34,827 nt of DNA from Desmonostoc geniculatum HA4340-LM1 (lineage in GTDB: Bacteria; Cyanobacteriota; Cyanobacteriia; Cyanobacteriales; Nostocaceae), in the NCBI GenBank assembly GCA_019359545.1, contig JAHHHB010000075.1, positions 1-34,827 of the forward strand, written 5' to 3'. Shown piece after piece: positions 8,606 through 16,523 of the stretch (position 1 is its first letter; each line of letters starts with the position of its first letter). The position numbers were made by a program, and so were the translations under genes. The notes under the pieces were generated by a model. That model saw only the letters and a program-made list of their open reading frames with translations, had not been told where the DNA came from and made no database searches.

Positions 8606-9376
8606 TTAGCCGGCTCTATTAATCGACTCTGCTGGTAAGCAAATAAGATTATCGCCTTGGGTGAGGATTAAGCCACGTTGACGCAGCTTGCCCATTAAGC
8701 GGGTAACGGTAACACGAGTTGAACCAATTGCGCTACCAATTTGGGCATGAGTAAGGGGAAAAGGTAGACAATAGCCGCGAATTACATCCGGATCGGTGTC
8801 GCTCATCGCCGGCTCTCCATATTCCTCAATCAACAATGTGAGAAATCCTAAGAGTCGGTCAATTGTGCGGCGTTGTCCCAAGGCACTCAGCCACAGCAGC
8901 TTACGCTGGTGCTGGTATCTAAAGGCATCCATAACTTCCCGGCGGAAGTGAGGCCAGTTGTCTAAGTCGTGCCAGTACATCCACAGGACCGCAGTTTGGT
9001 CAACATGGGCGTAAGCCTGGAGTGTGAATGGTGACTGAGCAACAATTTCAAATGGCTGTCCCGCTCCAACAAAACCCAAGAACGCTTCTTCTGGAGTTCT
9101 GTTGATTCGTCGAGATGTTAGCTGGCTCGCAGTCGCACTAACCTGGGCGGTTCCTACCATACGGATTGCACCCCTTTGCACCAAATATAGCAATCCAGGT
9201 CGGGCTGGAATGCGCTCATCTTTGCTAAAGGTGCGACACCGGTAGTGTTCCTGAGCCCAGTCAAGAATCCGTTGCCAAGTCAAAAAAGGCCGTGATGCCT
9301 CAGAAAAAGAAGATGGAGATTGCATAGGTAACAAAGAGCGTTCGGCTGAAGACAAAGACGTGATCAAAAGGTGCAA
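8606..9376 (-). CDS. devH: CRP/FNR-family transcriptional regulator, DevH-like
   Basis: A 256-residue regulator. An N-terminal cyclic-nucleotide-binding-like beta-roll (about 40-150) is followed by a long dimerisation helix (QHQRKLLWLSALGQRRTIDR) and a winged HTH, FPLTHAQIGSAIGSTRVTVT, with RLMGKLRQRGLI. The sequence is NtcA-related, and I recognise it, from memory, as close to Anabaena DevH, a regulator needed for the heterocyst glycolipid layer. The frame starts at a TTG at 9376; the first ATG is at 9325 (MQSPSSFSE) and neither has a ribosome binding site, so the true start is open. An NtcA-type site lies upstream. It is convergent with the SBP cassette. Other CRP-family assignments remain possible. 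Confidence 0.75.
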   Translation of the reverse strand: MHLLITSLSSAERSLLPMQSPSSFSEASRPFLTWQRILDWAQEHYRCRTFSKDERIPARPGLLYLVQRGAIRMVGTAQVSATASQLTSRRINRTPEEAFLGFVGAGQPFEIVAQSPFTLQAYAHVDQTAVLWMYWHDLDNWPHFRREVMDAFRYQHQRKLLWLSALGQRRTIDRLLGFLTLLIEEYGEPAMSDTDPDVIRGYCLPFPLTHAQIGSAIGSTRVTVTRLMGKLRQRGLILTQGDNLICLPAESINRAG

Positions 9377-9467
9377 GGAGTGTCTTTGTGTTGGCGATGG
9401 AGGCTTAACGCCTAACAGCGCCAGCCATCTAAAGAATAGAAAGCAAAGAATTACTCTCTACTCTTTT

Positions 9468-9507
9468 GTTATACTTCCTACTGTACAATGATGGTAGTAA
9501 AATTTAC
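9468..9507 (-). promoter_or_regulatory. candidate NtcA-activated promoter of the DevH-like gene
   Basis: GTA-N8-TAC, the NtcA consensus, is at 9494-9507 (GTAGTAAAATTTAC on the + strand). Reading on the - strand, 20 nt lie between it and TATAAC (9473-9468), a good -10. That is close to the 20-24 nt spacing of NtcA-activated promoters. The predicted transcript would have a leader of roughly 85 nt to the TTG start. Confidence 0.55.
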
Positions 9508-9638
9508 TCACTATTCATCGAATATTCATCAAATTTTATCCTACTCTCATTTTTCTTCATCTACATTAAACCTATATCCGGAGACAGGTGACAGCAAATT
9601 AACAAATATACTTTACAAACTTATTTACGTAAAATTTC

Positions 9639-10619
9639 GTGTACCACAAAATACAATCATTCAAGTATATATCATTTAAGCGGCTACTAGATAAATATTT
9701 AAGCGAATTATTAAGTATTAATACTGAAAATCAAAAATATGAATACATAGAAAAGAAAAAAATTACTCTACACAAAGATAGAAATAATCGCAAAATTTTG
9801 TATACCTCTGGTGTGGCGTTGCGAGTGTCAAACTCTCAGAATCGAAAAGCAATGGAGGTTGCCAACGCGATCGCCCTTAATTTATCAGCAACCTATGGAG
9901 GCGTTTTTAACGTGCAAATAGTTCCCCCTGGTTGGATAAATTTTGAATTGACTGACTCAAGCTTGGCAACTTGGTTACAAAGTTTGGTAGAGGGGAAGGG
10001 GGAGGTAGGGAGTGGTGAGTGGGGAGTGAGGGAGATGAGGGAGCAGGGGAGCAGGGGAGCAGGGGAGCAGGGGAGCAGGGGAGCAGGGGAGCAGGGGAGC
10101 AGGGGAGCAGTAAGTTTTTCCCCTCTGCCCCTCTGCCCTTCTGCACCTCTGCCTCTTGTGCCCAATGCCCTATTCCCTGTTCAATATGCCCATGCGCGTT
10201 GCTGTTCGCTAGTACTGCTGGCTCACCGGGAGGGATTGATTCAACTTAGAGAACTGCTTGCAGATAGTAGTCCAAATTTTTGGAGTGTTATTTCCCCCAA
10301 CCCCATACCTTGGCTGAACTGCGATGGAAAATTGCGCCTAAATCACCCAGATGAACGTCGTCTAATTAGCGAGTTAGTGGGGGTGGTGGACAACATAGAG
10401 TGTCCTGATGTTAGGGGTTCTGTGAAATGGGAAAAAGCAGCGTTGAATTTAAGCCAAGCTTTTGAAAACTTCTGGTGTAATTGTCGCATTTGGGGTGAAG
10501 TAAAAATTATGTCACCAGAGTTAGCCCAAGCTAGGCTGGGATTGCTTATGGCTACTCAATCAGTATTAAAATTTGTGCTAGAGGAAAGCCTGGGAAGTTT
10601 TGCCCCATTGGAGTTATAA
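9639..10619 (+). CDS. ArgRS-like protein without catalytic core (N-terminal-like plus DALR anticodon-binding domain)
   Basis: A 326-residue protein. Residues about 57-115 resemble the N-terminal domain of arginyl-tRNA synthetase (ANAIALNLSATYGGVF, then VPPGWINFELTDS). From about 180 on it is a DALR anticodon-binding domain, opening with the tell-tale VQYAHAR (181-187). The HIGH/KMSKS catalytic domain is absent, so it cannot charge tRNA; binding of tRNA or another role is possible. Between the domains (about 118-175) sits a Gly/Glu/Ser/Arg repeat encoded by octamer repeat DNA, without loss of frame. The start is unsure: the frame opens at GTG 9639 in AT-rich sequence without a ribosome binding site, and the first 50 residues are Lys/Asn-rich. 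Homologues labelled DALR-domain protein are known in cyanobacteria. Confidence 0.75.
   Translation: MYHKIQSFKYISFKRLLDKYLSELLSINTENQKYEYIEKKKITLHKDRNNRKILYTSGVALRVSNSQNRKAMEVANAIALNLSATYGGVFNVQIVPPGWINFELTDSSLATWLQSLVEGKGEVGSGEWGVREMREQGSRGAGEQGSRGAGEQGSRGAVSFSPLPLCPSAPLPLVPNALFPVQYAHARCCSLVLLAHREGLIQLRELLADSSPNFWSVISPNPIPWLNCDGKLRLNHPDERRLISELVGVVDNIECPDVRGSVKWEKAALNLSQAFENFWCNCRIWGEVKIMSPELAQARLGLLMATQSVLKFVLEESLGSFAPLEL
10041..10110. repeat. octamer tandem repeat GAGCAGGG, 8.75 copies, inside the ArgRS-like gene
   Basis: Eight perfect copies of GAGCAGGG run from 10041 to 10104, plus GAGCAG. They are followed by a pyrimidine block (10116-10163) built of CCCCTCTG-like octamers, so the purine and pyrimidine arms can pair imperfectly. 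Three octamers equal eight codons, giving the peptide period GEQGSRGA. Copy number is likely to vary between strains. Confidence 0.85.
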
Positions 10620-10695
10620 AAACTTTCATTACAGGTATTGACTCAATGCATCACCTCGGCTACATTAGCTCTTGTGTGAGGAGCGAACCAGCAGG

Positions 10696-10730
10696 GGCAC
10701 CGAGACGAAACACGGCCAGTCGTCGGTGTC
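10696..10730 (+). terminator. hairpin downstream of the ArgRS-like gene, possible terminator
   Basis: GGCACCGA (10696-10703) pairs with TCGGTGTC (10723-10730), and CGA (10706-10708) with TCG (10720-10722), one wobble and a 2-nt bulge. CTTTCTGATT follows, a poor T run. It lies 76 bp after the stop codon. It may instead be a palindromic repeat. Confidence 0.3.
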
Positions 10731-10768
10731 CTTTCTGATTGATATGGGTTAGGTTTGAAAAAGTGCCG

Positions 10769-11605
10769 TTATTGAAGCAAAAATTTTTCGATCGCCACAG
10801 CTACTCCATCTTCCTCTACGCTAGGAGCTACCCACTGAGCGATCGCTTGCACTGGTTCTGGTGCATTTCCCATAGCTACACCAAAACCAACACACTCTAG
10901 CATTTCCAGATCGTTGAAGTTATCACCAATAGCCATGACGTTGGCTAATTGTAATCCCAGGAATTCTTCGGCTAGGTAACTTACAGCCGTCCCCTTATTT
11001 ACAGAAGGGTTAGTTGCTTCTAGGAAGGTAGCAACAGATGTTGTTAAATAAAGTTCAGCGGGTGTGTACTGGCGGCGCAAATTCCCCAATACTTCGCTGA
11101 TAAAATTTGTGTCATCACACAAAGCAAGAATTTTTGTCGGTTCATTCGTTAAGACTTGGCGCAAGTCACCGACGGGAATCGGAATAATACCAGAACGCCC
11201 AGCATAAATTTCGCTTTCTGTAGTTATTTCCCGGACGTAGAGTTGGTCATTGATGTAAAAGTGGACAGATAAAAGCTGCCGCAATTGAGGCTGTTCAAAA
11301 TAATCGATTAGCTGATGGGCAATTTCTCTAGAAACCACTAAATGGCGATGAATTTTTTGGCTAGTGGGGTCTTGAATCCAAGCTCCTTGATAAGCCATTA
11401 ATGGCAATGTAGAGCCGATTTCTTGGTGAAAGCGTAAGGCTGAACGATACATACGACCTGTAGCGATCGCCACTGGAATGCCTTGTGCTTGTGTTGCAAT
11501 CAGCGCTTGCTTTACAGGTTCGCTGATGGTGTTAGAGTGTCCGGCGATCGTGCCATCTATGTCTACAACCAGTAGTTTAATATCTTTGGCAGATGCTTTC
11601 TGCAT
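10769..11605 (-). CDS. Cof-type HAD-superfamily phosphatase
   Basis: A 278-residue HAD hydrolase of the Cof/YidA type (class IIB cap), the usual length. Motif I is VVDIDGT with nucleophile D15 and acid D17. Motif II is AIATGR, and motif IV is GDNFNDLEM, whose aspartates bind Mg2+. Such enzymes dephosphorylate sugar phosphates or cofactors; the substrate cannot be read from sequence. The start is the ATG at 11605 (MQKASAKDIK). The gene stands alone: a repeat block (about 11646-11690) and the terminator of the next gene are upstream, and the ArgRS-like gene is convergent. Confidence 0.88.
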   Translation of the reverse strand: MQKASAKDIKLLVVDIDGTIAGHSNTISEPVKQALIATQAQGIPVAIATGRMYRSALRFHQEIGSTLPLMAYQGAWIQDPTSQKIHRHLVVSREIAHQLIDYFEQPQLRQLLSVHFYINDQLYVREITTESEIYAGRSGIIPIPVGDLRQVLTNEPTKILALCDDTNFISEVLGNLRRQYTPAELYLTTSVATFLEATNPSVNKGTAVSYLAEEFLGLQLANVMAIGDNFNDLEMLECVGFGVAMGNAPEPVQAIAQWVAPSVEEDGVAVAIEKFLLQ

Positions 11606-11645
11606 AAATCCCCTAGATTTAAAGTTCCAGTTAGAGGTTATACCA

Positions 11646-11697
11646 TTTTGGATTTTAGATTTTAGATTTTGGATTTTAGATTGGGGATTGGGTATTG
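11646..11697. repeat. AT-rich tandem repeat of GATTTTA/GATTTTG heptamers
   Basis: The block is built of 7-bp units such as GATTTTA and GATTTTG and then decays into GATTGGGGATTGGGTATTGG. It is a heptamer-type short tandem repeat between two genes, with no coding capacity. Confidence 0.55.
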
Positions 11698-11744
11698 GAA
11701 AATAGTATTTTTAATCTTATTTCCCAGTCCCCACTCCCTAGTCA

Positions 11745-11776
11745 CAACAAAAAAACCGATTCTCGAAAGAATCGGG
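11745..11776 (-). terminator. Rho-independent terminator of the PEP-CTERM-like gene
   Basis: Perfect 8-bp stem CCGATTCT/AGAATCGG (11756-11763 and 11768-11775) with loop CGAA. On the - strand it is followed at once by a run of Ts (the A run at 11749-11755). It lies about 55 bp after the stop of the 11829-12551 gene, in the right orientation to end its transcript. Confidence 0.85.
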
Positions 11777-11828
11777 GATTTACATTTAAGTTAGATAACT
11801 TGACTGATAGATAGAATAAAAAATCTAC

Positions 11829-12551
11829 CTATTCAACTAAATTCTCTGAATTTAGCACCTTGAGCCAGCTTTTTTTGCGTTGTGACAACAAACAAAGCCC
11901 GGCAACTAAACCAATTCCAAGAGTAGTTGATGCTTCAGGTACAGACTTAATTTCTTCGTAGTCATAAGTTACATTGATACCTGCTTTGGCATATGTATCA
12001 ATGTAGGATCTCATGTTGCCAGATCCTGTAACTAATGAATTAGCTATAGCTGAGAACAAAAAGTCTACGTTGCCATTACCAATAAAAGACTGCAAGAATT
12101 GGGTATTGGTGGAAGATTGGGTCGCATATTGTGTGGCAGTTAAGTTAGAAAGAGTCTTGCCAGATGTGCCACTATAGTCGGTAATGTTATCGTATTTAGC
12201 AACTTGGTAACTGGAAGTATATTGTGGATTCAGCGCCAACAAAGACTGATTATTTAGTTGTAAGCTGAATTGACTAGCAAGATTTACCGTCACCTGACTC
12301 GCAGTTGGACTCCTATTTTCAAAACCTGCATTTCCAAGTAAGTCGCCAGTAAATTCTATTGTTACACCTTGAAGTGTGCCTAAAGATGAGTCAAATTTTT
12401 GGACGCTCAAAGGTGCATCAATAATATCTGTAAACTCGTAATTACTAGAGCTTGTGTACGAGAGAGAAGCTGCATTAGCCACTCCAGAAGTTGCAACAAT
12501 TCCTGCCAAAGTTGTGGCAGCGCCTAGAGTCTTGAATAGTTTTGTTGTCAT
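11829..12551 (-). CDS. secreted protein with PEP-CTERM-like sorting signal
   Basis: The protein has an N-terminal signal peptide (MTTKLFKTLGAATTLAGIVA, with cleavage expected after GVANA), then about 170 Ser/Thr/Asn-rich, beta-type residues. The end has VPEAS, a hydrophobic helix (TTLGIGLVAGLCLL) and a basic SQRKK. That is the layout of PEP-CTERM exosortase substrates, with VPEAS in place of the usual VPEPS and an extra 13-residue tail after the basic cluster. Overall it resembles cyanobacterial choice-of-anchor PEP-CTERM proteins. Function is unknown; surface or matrix location is inferred. The frame extends ten codons further to an ATG at 12581, but 12551 gives a more normal signal peptide. 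It is divergent from polA. Confidence 0.75.
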   Translation of the reverse strand: MTTKLFKTLGAATTLAGIVATSGVANAASLSYTSSSNYEFTDIIDAPLSVQKFDSSLGTLQGVTIEFTGDLLGNAGFENRSPTASQVTVNLASQFSLQLNNQSLLALNPQYTSSYQVAKYDNITDYSGTSGKTLSNLTATQYATQSSTNTQFLQSFIGNGNVDFLFSAIANSLVTGSGNMRSYIDTYAKAGINVTYDYEEIKSVPEASTTLGIGLVAGLCLLSQRKKSWLKVLNSENLVE

Positions 12552-12803
12552 GATGGAAGATGCTTTTCTGAAACGAATCATTACGGGATTACTAACTTAT
12601 TTTTAACTCTGAAATTTTGCTTCCAGGCTTGATAAATACACGTAAATTTATGTAAAGTTTTTATGTCCAAGTTCCTTTGACAAATGTACCTTTTTAGCAG
12701 TGTGTATGAAGTTTTATTAAAAAAGCAATTCCAGGTGAGACAAATTTTAATACAAGAACTGATGCAATATCTAAATAACGAACCTTCTGGCTAGAATAGG
12801 GCT

Positions 12804-15725
12804 ATGTCTGAAACTACTGCTACTGCAACCCCAACACGTCCGACGTTCATCCTCGTAGATGGACACTCCCTGGCTTATCGTTCATACTTTGCTTTTGCCA
12901 AAGGGCGAGATGGAGGACTACGTACAAAAGCGGGGATTCCCACGAGTGTATGTTTTGGTTTTCTTAAGTGTCTACTGGAGGTAATGGGAACACAACAGCC
13001 CCAGGCAATGGCTGTAGCCTTTGATTTGGGTTTGCCAACCTTCCGGCACGAAGCGGATGATACATATAAAGCCGATCGCAAAGAAACACCAGAAGACTTT
13101 ATCCCGGACTTAGAAAATCTACACGAGTTACTCAATGGTTTGAATCTACCAATTTACACTGCTCCTGGCTACGAGGCAGATGATGTTTTGGGAACCTTAG
13201 CACAACGAGTAACGGCTGCTGGGTATAGGGTGAAGATTCTCACTGGCGATCGCGATTTATTTCAATTGATAGATGCCCAGAAAGAAATCACTGTTCTAAA
13301 TTTTAGTCCAGATGCGTTAAAGCGTTCTACAAATAGCATCACTGAATTTGAGGCAGAACAAGTTAAAGAAAAGCTGGGCGTTTTACCTTCGCAAATTGTT
13401 GATTTCAAAGCACTTTGTGGTGATAAATCAGATAATATTCCTGGAGTTAAAGGAATTGGAGAAAAGACAGCAGTACAGTTGCTAAATACCTATGGTTCCC
13501 TTGACAATATTTATGCTGCCTTAGATGAAATTCCAGGCGCGAATCAGAAAAAATTGGCAGCAGGTAAAGAAGACGCCCAGAAGTCTCGATATTTGGCAAC
13601 TATAGTTTTGGATGTTCCTCTAGAGCTTGATTTAGAAGATTGTAAATTAAAAGGATTTGATACAAGCGTCTTATCACCAATTTTAGAGAAATTAGAATTT
13701 AAATTGTTTTTAGGTAAAATCAACGACCTACAGCAACGTTTTGGTGGCCAAGTTGAAGAAGAAGCAAAAACAGAAATATCAGATACAGAACCCGAATTTG
13801 AAGACCCAGACCTTTCATTTTTTAGTTTTGCTGAAACACAAGCTGTACAACAAAAGCCCGCATCAGTAATTCAACCACGCATCATTAATACCGAAGACAA
13901 ACTGACTGAATTAGTAGAAACTTTGCAGAAATTCACTAGTTCTGAAATACCCGTTGCTTGGGACACTGAAACCACAGATTTAGAACCAAGAGATGCTGAT
14001 TTAGTAGGGATTGGTTGCTGCTGGGGAAGAAAATTAGATGAAATAGCTTATATTCCTGTTGGTCACAAAAGCGGAGAAAATTTAAATAAGGATGTGGTGT
14101 TAGAAGCACTACGCCCAATTCTTGAAAGTGCTGATTACCCCAAAACTTTACAAAATGCCAAGTTTGACCGCTTAATTTTCAAGTGTCAAGGAATTAATTT
14201 GAATGGAGTGGTATTCGATCCAATGTTGGCAAGTTACCTGCTAAATCCAGATTCTAGTCATAATTTGATGGATTTGGCACAACGATACTTGGGATTAACA
14301 GCGAAAAGTTATTTAGATTTAGTTCCAAAAGGTAAAACCATTGCTGATATAGATATTCCAGCAGTAGCAGATTACTGCGGCATGGATGTTTATTCTACCT
14401 TTGGTCTAGTGCCGAAAATGCGTGCAGAACTGGAGGAAATTCCGGCTTTGTACAAGCTATTAGTGGAAGTGGAACAGCCTGTAGAAACGGTTTTAGCAGA
14501 AATGGAATATACAGGTGTCCGCATTGACGTTCCTTACCTTGAAAAACTTTCAGAACAGTTAGAAAAAGATTTGGCAGGAATCGAAGAAAAAGCCTATGCT
14601 GCTGTTCCTGGTGAAACCTTCAATTTGAATTCACCTAAGCAGTTAAGTGAAATACTGTTTAACAAGCTAAATTTAGACCGTAAAAAATCTCGTAAAACTC
14701 CCACGGGCTTTTATTCCACTGACGCGGCAACGCTAGAAAATTTACAAGGAGATCATCCTTTTGTTGATGCACTTTTAGAGTACCGCACTCTACATAAGCT
14801 TTATTCTACATACGTCAAAGCAATACCGAAACTAGTACGCCCAGATACGCAACGGGTGCATACAGATTTCAATCAAACTGTTACAGATACCGGACGTTTA
14901 TCTTCTTCTAATCCGAATTTACAAAATATTCCAATTGGTACAGCTTTTAGTCGGCAAATTCGCAAGGCATTTTTGCCGGAAGCTGGCTGGTTAATGGTGG
15001 CTGCTGATTACTCACAAATTGAATTACGAATTTTAGCTCATCTGAGTCAAGAGCCGATATTAGTGCAAGCATATCAGCAAAATGAAGATGTTCACACTGT
15101 GACGGCGCGATTAGTGTTTGAAAAAGAAAATATCACATCAGAAGAACGATCGGTAGCAAAAACTATTAATTTTGGTGTGATTTATGGAATGGGTTCTCTA
15201 AGGTTTTCCCGTTCAACTGGGATAGATAAGAATGTTGCCAACGAGTTCATTAAGCGGTTTAATGAACGATATCCCAAAGTTTTTGCTTATTTGGAGCGAG
15301 TCAAAAAAGAAGCGATCGCTAAAGGTTATGTAGAAACTATTCTCGGTCGTCGTCGTTATTTTGAATTTACCAAGAACAGTTTACTCAGATTAAAAGGCAC
15401 TAACCCAGAAGATATTGACCTGAGTAAATTGAAGAATTTGGGTGCTTATGATGCGGGTTTATTACGCTCCGCTGCTAATGCACCAATTCAAGGTTCCAAC
15501 GCTGATATTATCAAAATTGCGATGGTGCGACTGCATCAGGTTTTGAAAAAATATCAGGCGCGTTTGTTGTTACAAGTTCACGATGAATTAGTATTTGAAA
15601 TCTCTCCTGATGAGTGGGAAGAATTACAACCGCAAATTAAGTCGGTGATGGAGAACGCAGTACAGTTGAGTGTGCCGTTGGTGGTGGATGCGCGTGCAGG
15701 TGAAAATTGGATGGAGACGAAGTAA
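12804..15725 (+). CDS. polA: DNA polymerase I
   Basis: A full-length 973-residue Pol I. The 5'-3' exonuclease (about 12-310) has FILVDGHSLAYR, TGDRDLFQL and GDKSDNIPGVKGIG. The 3'-5' proofreading domain (about 365-550) keeps its acidic residues (D387 and E389 in WDTET, NAKFDR, and the YCGMD segment), so proofreading looks intact. The polymerase domain has motif A DYSQIELR (D735), motif B RSVAKTINFGVIYG and motif C QVHDELVFE (D927). It acts in repair and in replacing RNA primers during replication. An Asp/Glu-rich linker near 315-340 joins the domains. A TAGAAT hexamer ends 7 nt before the ATG and no clear Shine-Dalgarno is visible, so a very short leader is possible. Confidence 0.97.
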   Translation: MSETTATATPTRPTFILVDGHSLAYRSYFAFAKGRDGGLRTKAGIPTSVCFGFLKCLLEVMGTQQPQAMAVAFDLGLPTFRHEADDTYKADRKETPEDFIPDLENLHELLNGLNLPIYTAPGYEADDVLGTLAQRVTAAGYRVKILTGDRDLFQLIDAQKEITVLNFSPDALKRSTNSITEFEAEQVKEKLGVLPSQIVDFKALCGDKSDNIPGVKGIGEKTAVQLLNTYGSLDNIYAALDEIPGANQKKLAAGKEDAQKSRYLATIVLDVPLELDLEDCKLKGFDTSVLSPILEKLEFKLFLGKINDLQQRFGGQVEEEAKTEISDTEPEFEDPDLSFFSFAETQAVQQKPASVIQPRIINTEDKLTELVETLQKFTSSEIPVAWDTETTDLEPRDADLVGIGCCWGRKLDEIAYIPVGHKSGENLNKDVVLEALRPILESADYPKTLQNAKFDRLIFKCQGINLNGVVFDPMLASYLLNPDSSHNLMDLAQRYLGLTAKSYLDLVPKGKTIADIDIPAVADYCGMDVYSTFGLVPKMRAELEEIPALYKLLVEVEQPVETVLAEMEYTGVRIDVPYLEKLSEQLEKDLAGIEEKAYAAVPGETFNLNSPKQLSEILFNKLNLDRKKSRKTPTGFYSTDAATLENLQGDHPFVDALLEYRTLHKLYSTYVKAIPKLVRPDTQRVHTDFNQTVTDTGRLSSSNPNLQNIPIGTAFSRQIRKAFLPEAGWLMVAADYSQIELRILAHLSQEPILVQAYQQNEDVHTVTARLVFEKENITSEERSVAKTINFGVIYGMGSLRFSRSTGIDKNVANEFIKRFNERYPKVFAYLERVKKEAIAKGYVETILGRRRYFEFTKNSLLRLKGTNPEDIDLSKLKNLGAYDAGLLRSAANAPIQGSNADIIKIAMVRLHQVLKKYQARLLLQVHDELVFEISPDEWEELQPQIKSVMENAVQLSVPLVVDARAGENWMETK

Positions 15726-15774
15726 GTTGAATTGCGGGATTATAACGGGCTGGTGAATGGCTAAGCGTTCCAAA

Positions 15775-15896
15775 ATTTAGAAGTACACGGGTAGGGTGGC
15801 ACAGCGGTGCTAGGCTACTACAGCAGATTACAACAGGCGTGAGGTACAGATAATCGTAGGGAACATAGCTGTGTCCCTACCCGTGTACTTCATTTA
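15775..15896. mobile_element. 112-bp MITE with 17-bp inverted ends and ATTTA target duplication
   Basis: GAAGTACACGGGTAGGG at 15780-15796 is a perfect inverted match to 15875-15891. Both ends are flanked directly by ATTTA (15775-15779 and 15892-15896), a 5-bp target duplication. Pairing extends inward through a GCACAGC/GCTGTGT segment. There is no open frame, so the element would need a transposase in trans. It lies 55 bp after polA. Confidence 0.75.
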
Positions 15897-16523
15897 CCTG
15901 AAATACGCTGTACATTCATCTGTGGTTAATTATTTTTTCTGTATTTTATCCATGCGGTAAGTGCATATTACCTTGGGTAAAGGTACTTAATCTAATGATA
16001 CCGAGCTAAAGTTAAAGGTTTGGTTAAATCTTGCTTTTTGTAGTCAAACATACTAAGATAGTGATCGAAATAGTTAAAAATGTTTGTTATTGAGCGAATA
16101 ATCACTGAGACTGTTATAAATCCATATTCAAAAAAACTTTTCTAAATAAGCCTTGTATAGATCCTGGCGGGTAGCACAGTCACAAAATTCTTTGGGAATT
16201 TGGAACTGCGCTTTTACTCGCCTTTTTTTATATCCGCAGTGGCTGTGGGCTAAACAAAAGTCCGCGTTTCCAGTTTTGAGTGTTGAGAGAATTAACGAAT
16301 TTTTGCAGCAACATCTATAAATTTTTGTCGTAGATGCTTTCTTATTTTTGAGTTGTGTGAGAAATCAAGCAAGGTAAATCTCAAATAATGAAAAGTTAAA
16401 TAGAAAGTGCGTTGGCTATTTTTGAATCTAGTGCTGAGTTGGTTTGTTCTGCAATTCTTATAGCAATTCTGTATAAAAATGCGCCAAACTATATGAGGAA
16501 TGGACTGCACAAGGAATTTTATT
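15897..16523. other. long intergenic stretch between the MITE and the BtuF-like gene
   Basis: Apart from the hairpin RNA candidate at about 16156-16229, nothing clear is seen. The DNA is AT-rich. A - strand open frame at 16292-16510 has no domain or ribosome binding site. TATAAA at about 16472 and AAGGA at 16514-16518 fit promoter and ribosome binding elements of the following gene. Confidence 0.4.
16156..16229 (+). ncRNA. candidate small RNA or strong terminator hairpin
   Basis: Three nested pairings form one long stem: GGCGGGTA/TACTCGCC (16166-16173 and 16215-16222), GCACAGT/ACTGCGC, and AAATTC/GAATTT. Seven Ts follow (16223-16229). A -10-like TATAGA sits at 16156-16161, which would start a transcript at about 16166-16168, giving an RNA of about 64 nt. 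No good -35 is visible, so read-through termination is the alternative. It is 430 bp past polA and separated from it by a MITE, so a stand-alone RNA is plausible. Confidence 0.4.

Noticed and set aside
11829..12581. Longer PEP-CTERM-like protein starting at ATG 12581
   Set aside because: The extra ten residues make the signal peptide unusually long; ATG 12551 gives a standard one.
12792..12803. Leaderless polA promoter
   Set aside because: TAGAAT ends 7 nt before the ATG, but no -35 is visible and this hexamer is common; noted in the polA entry only.
16160..16300. Cobalamin riboswitch upstream of the BtuF-like gene
   Set aside because: There is a GCCACTG-like match only on the wrong strand and the rest of the riboswitch core is missing; the hairpin with T7 tail fits a terminator or small RNA better.
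16292..16510. 72-codon open frame on the - strand before the BtuF-like gene
   Set aside because: AT-rich, no domain, and it overlaps the likely promoter and ribosome binding site of the next gene.
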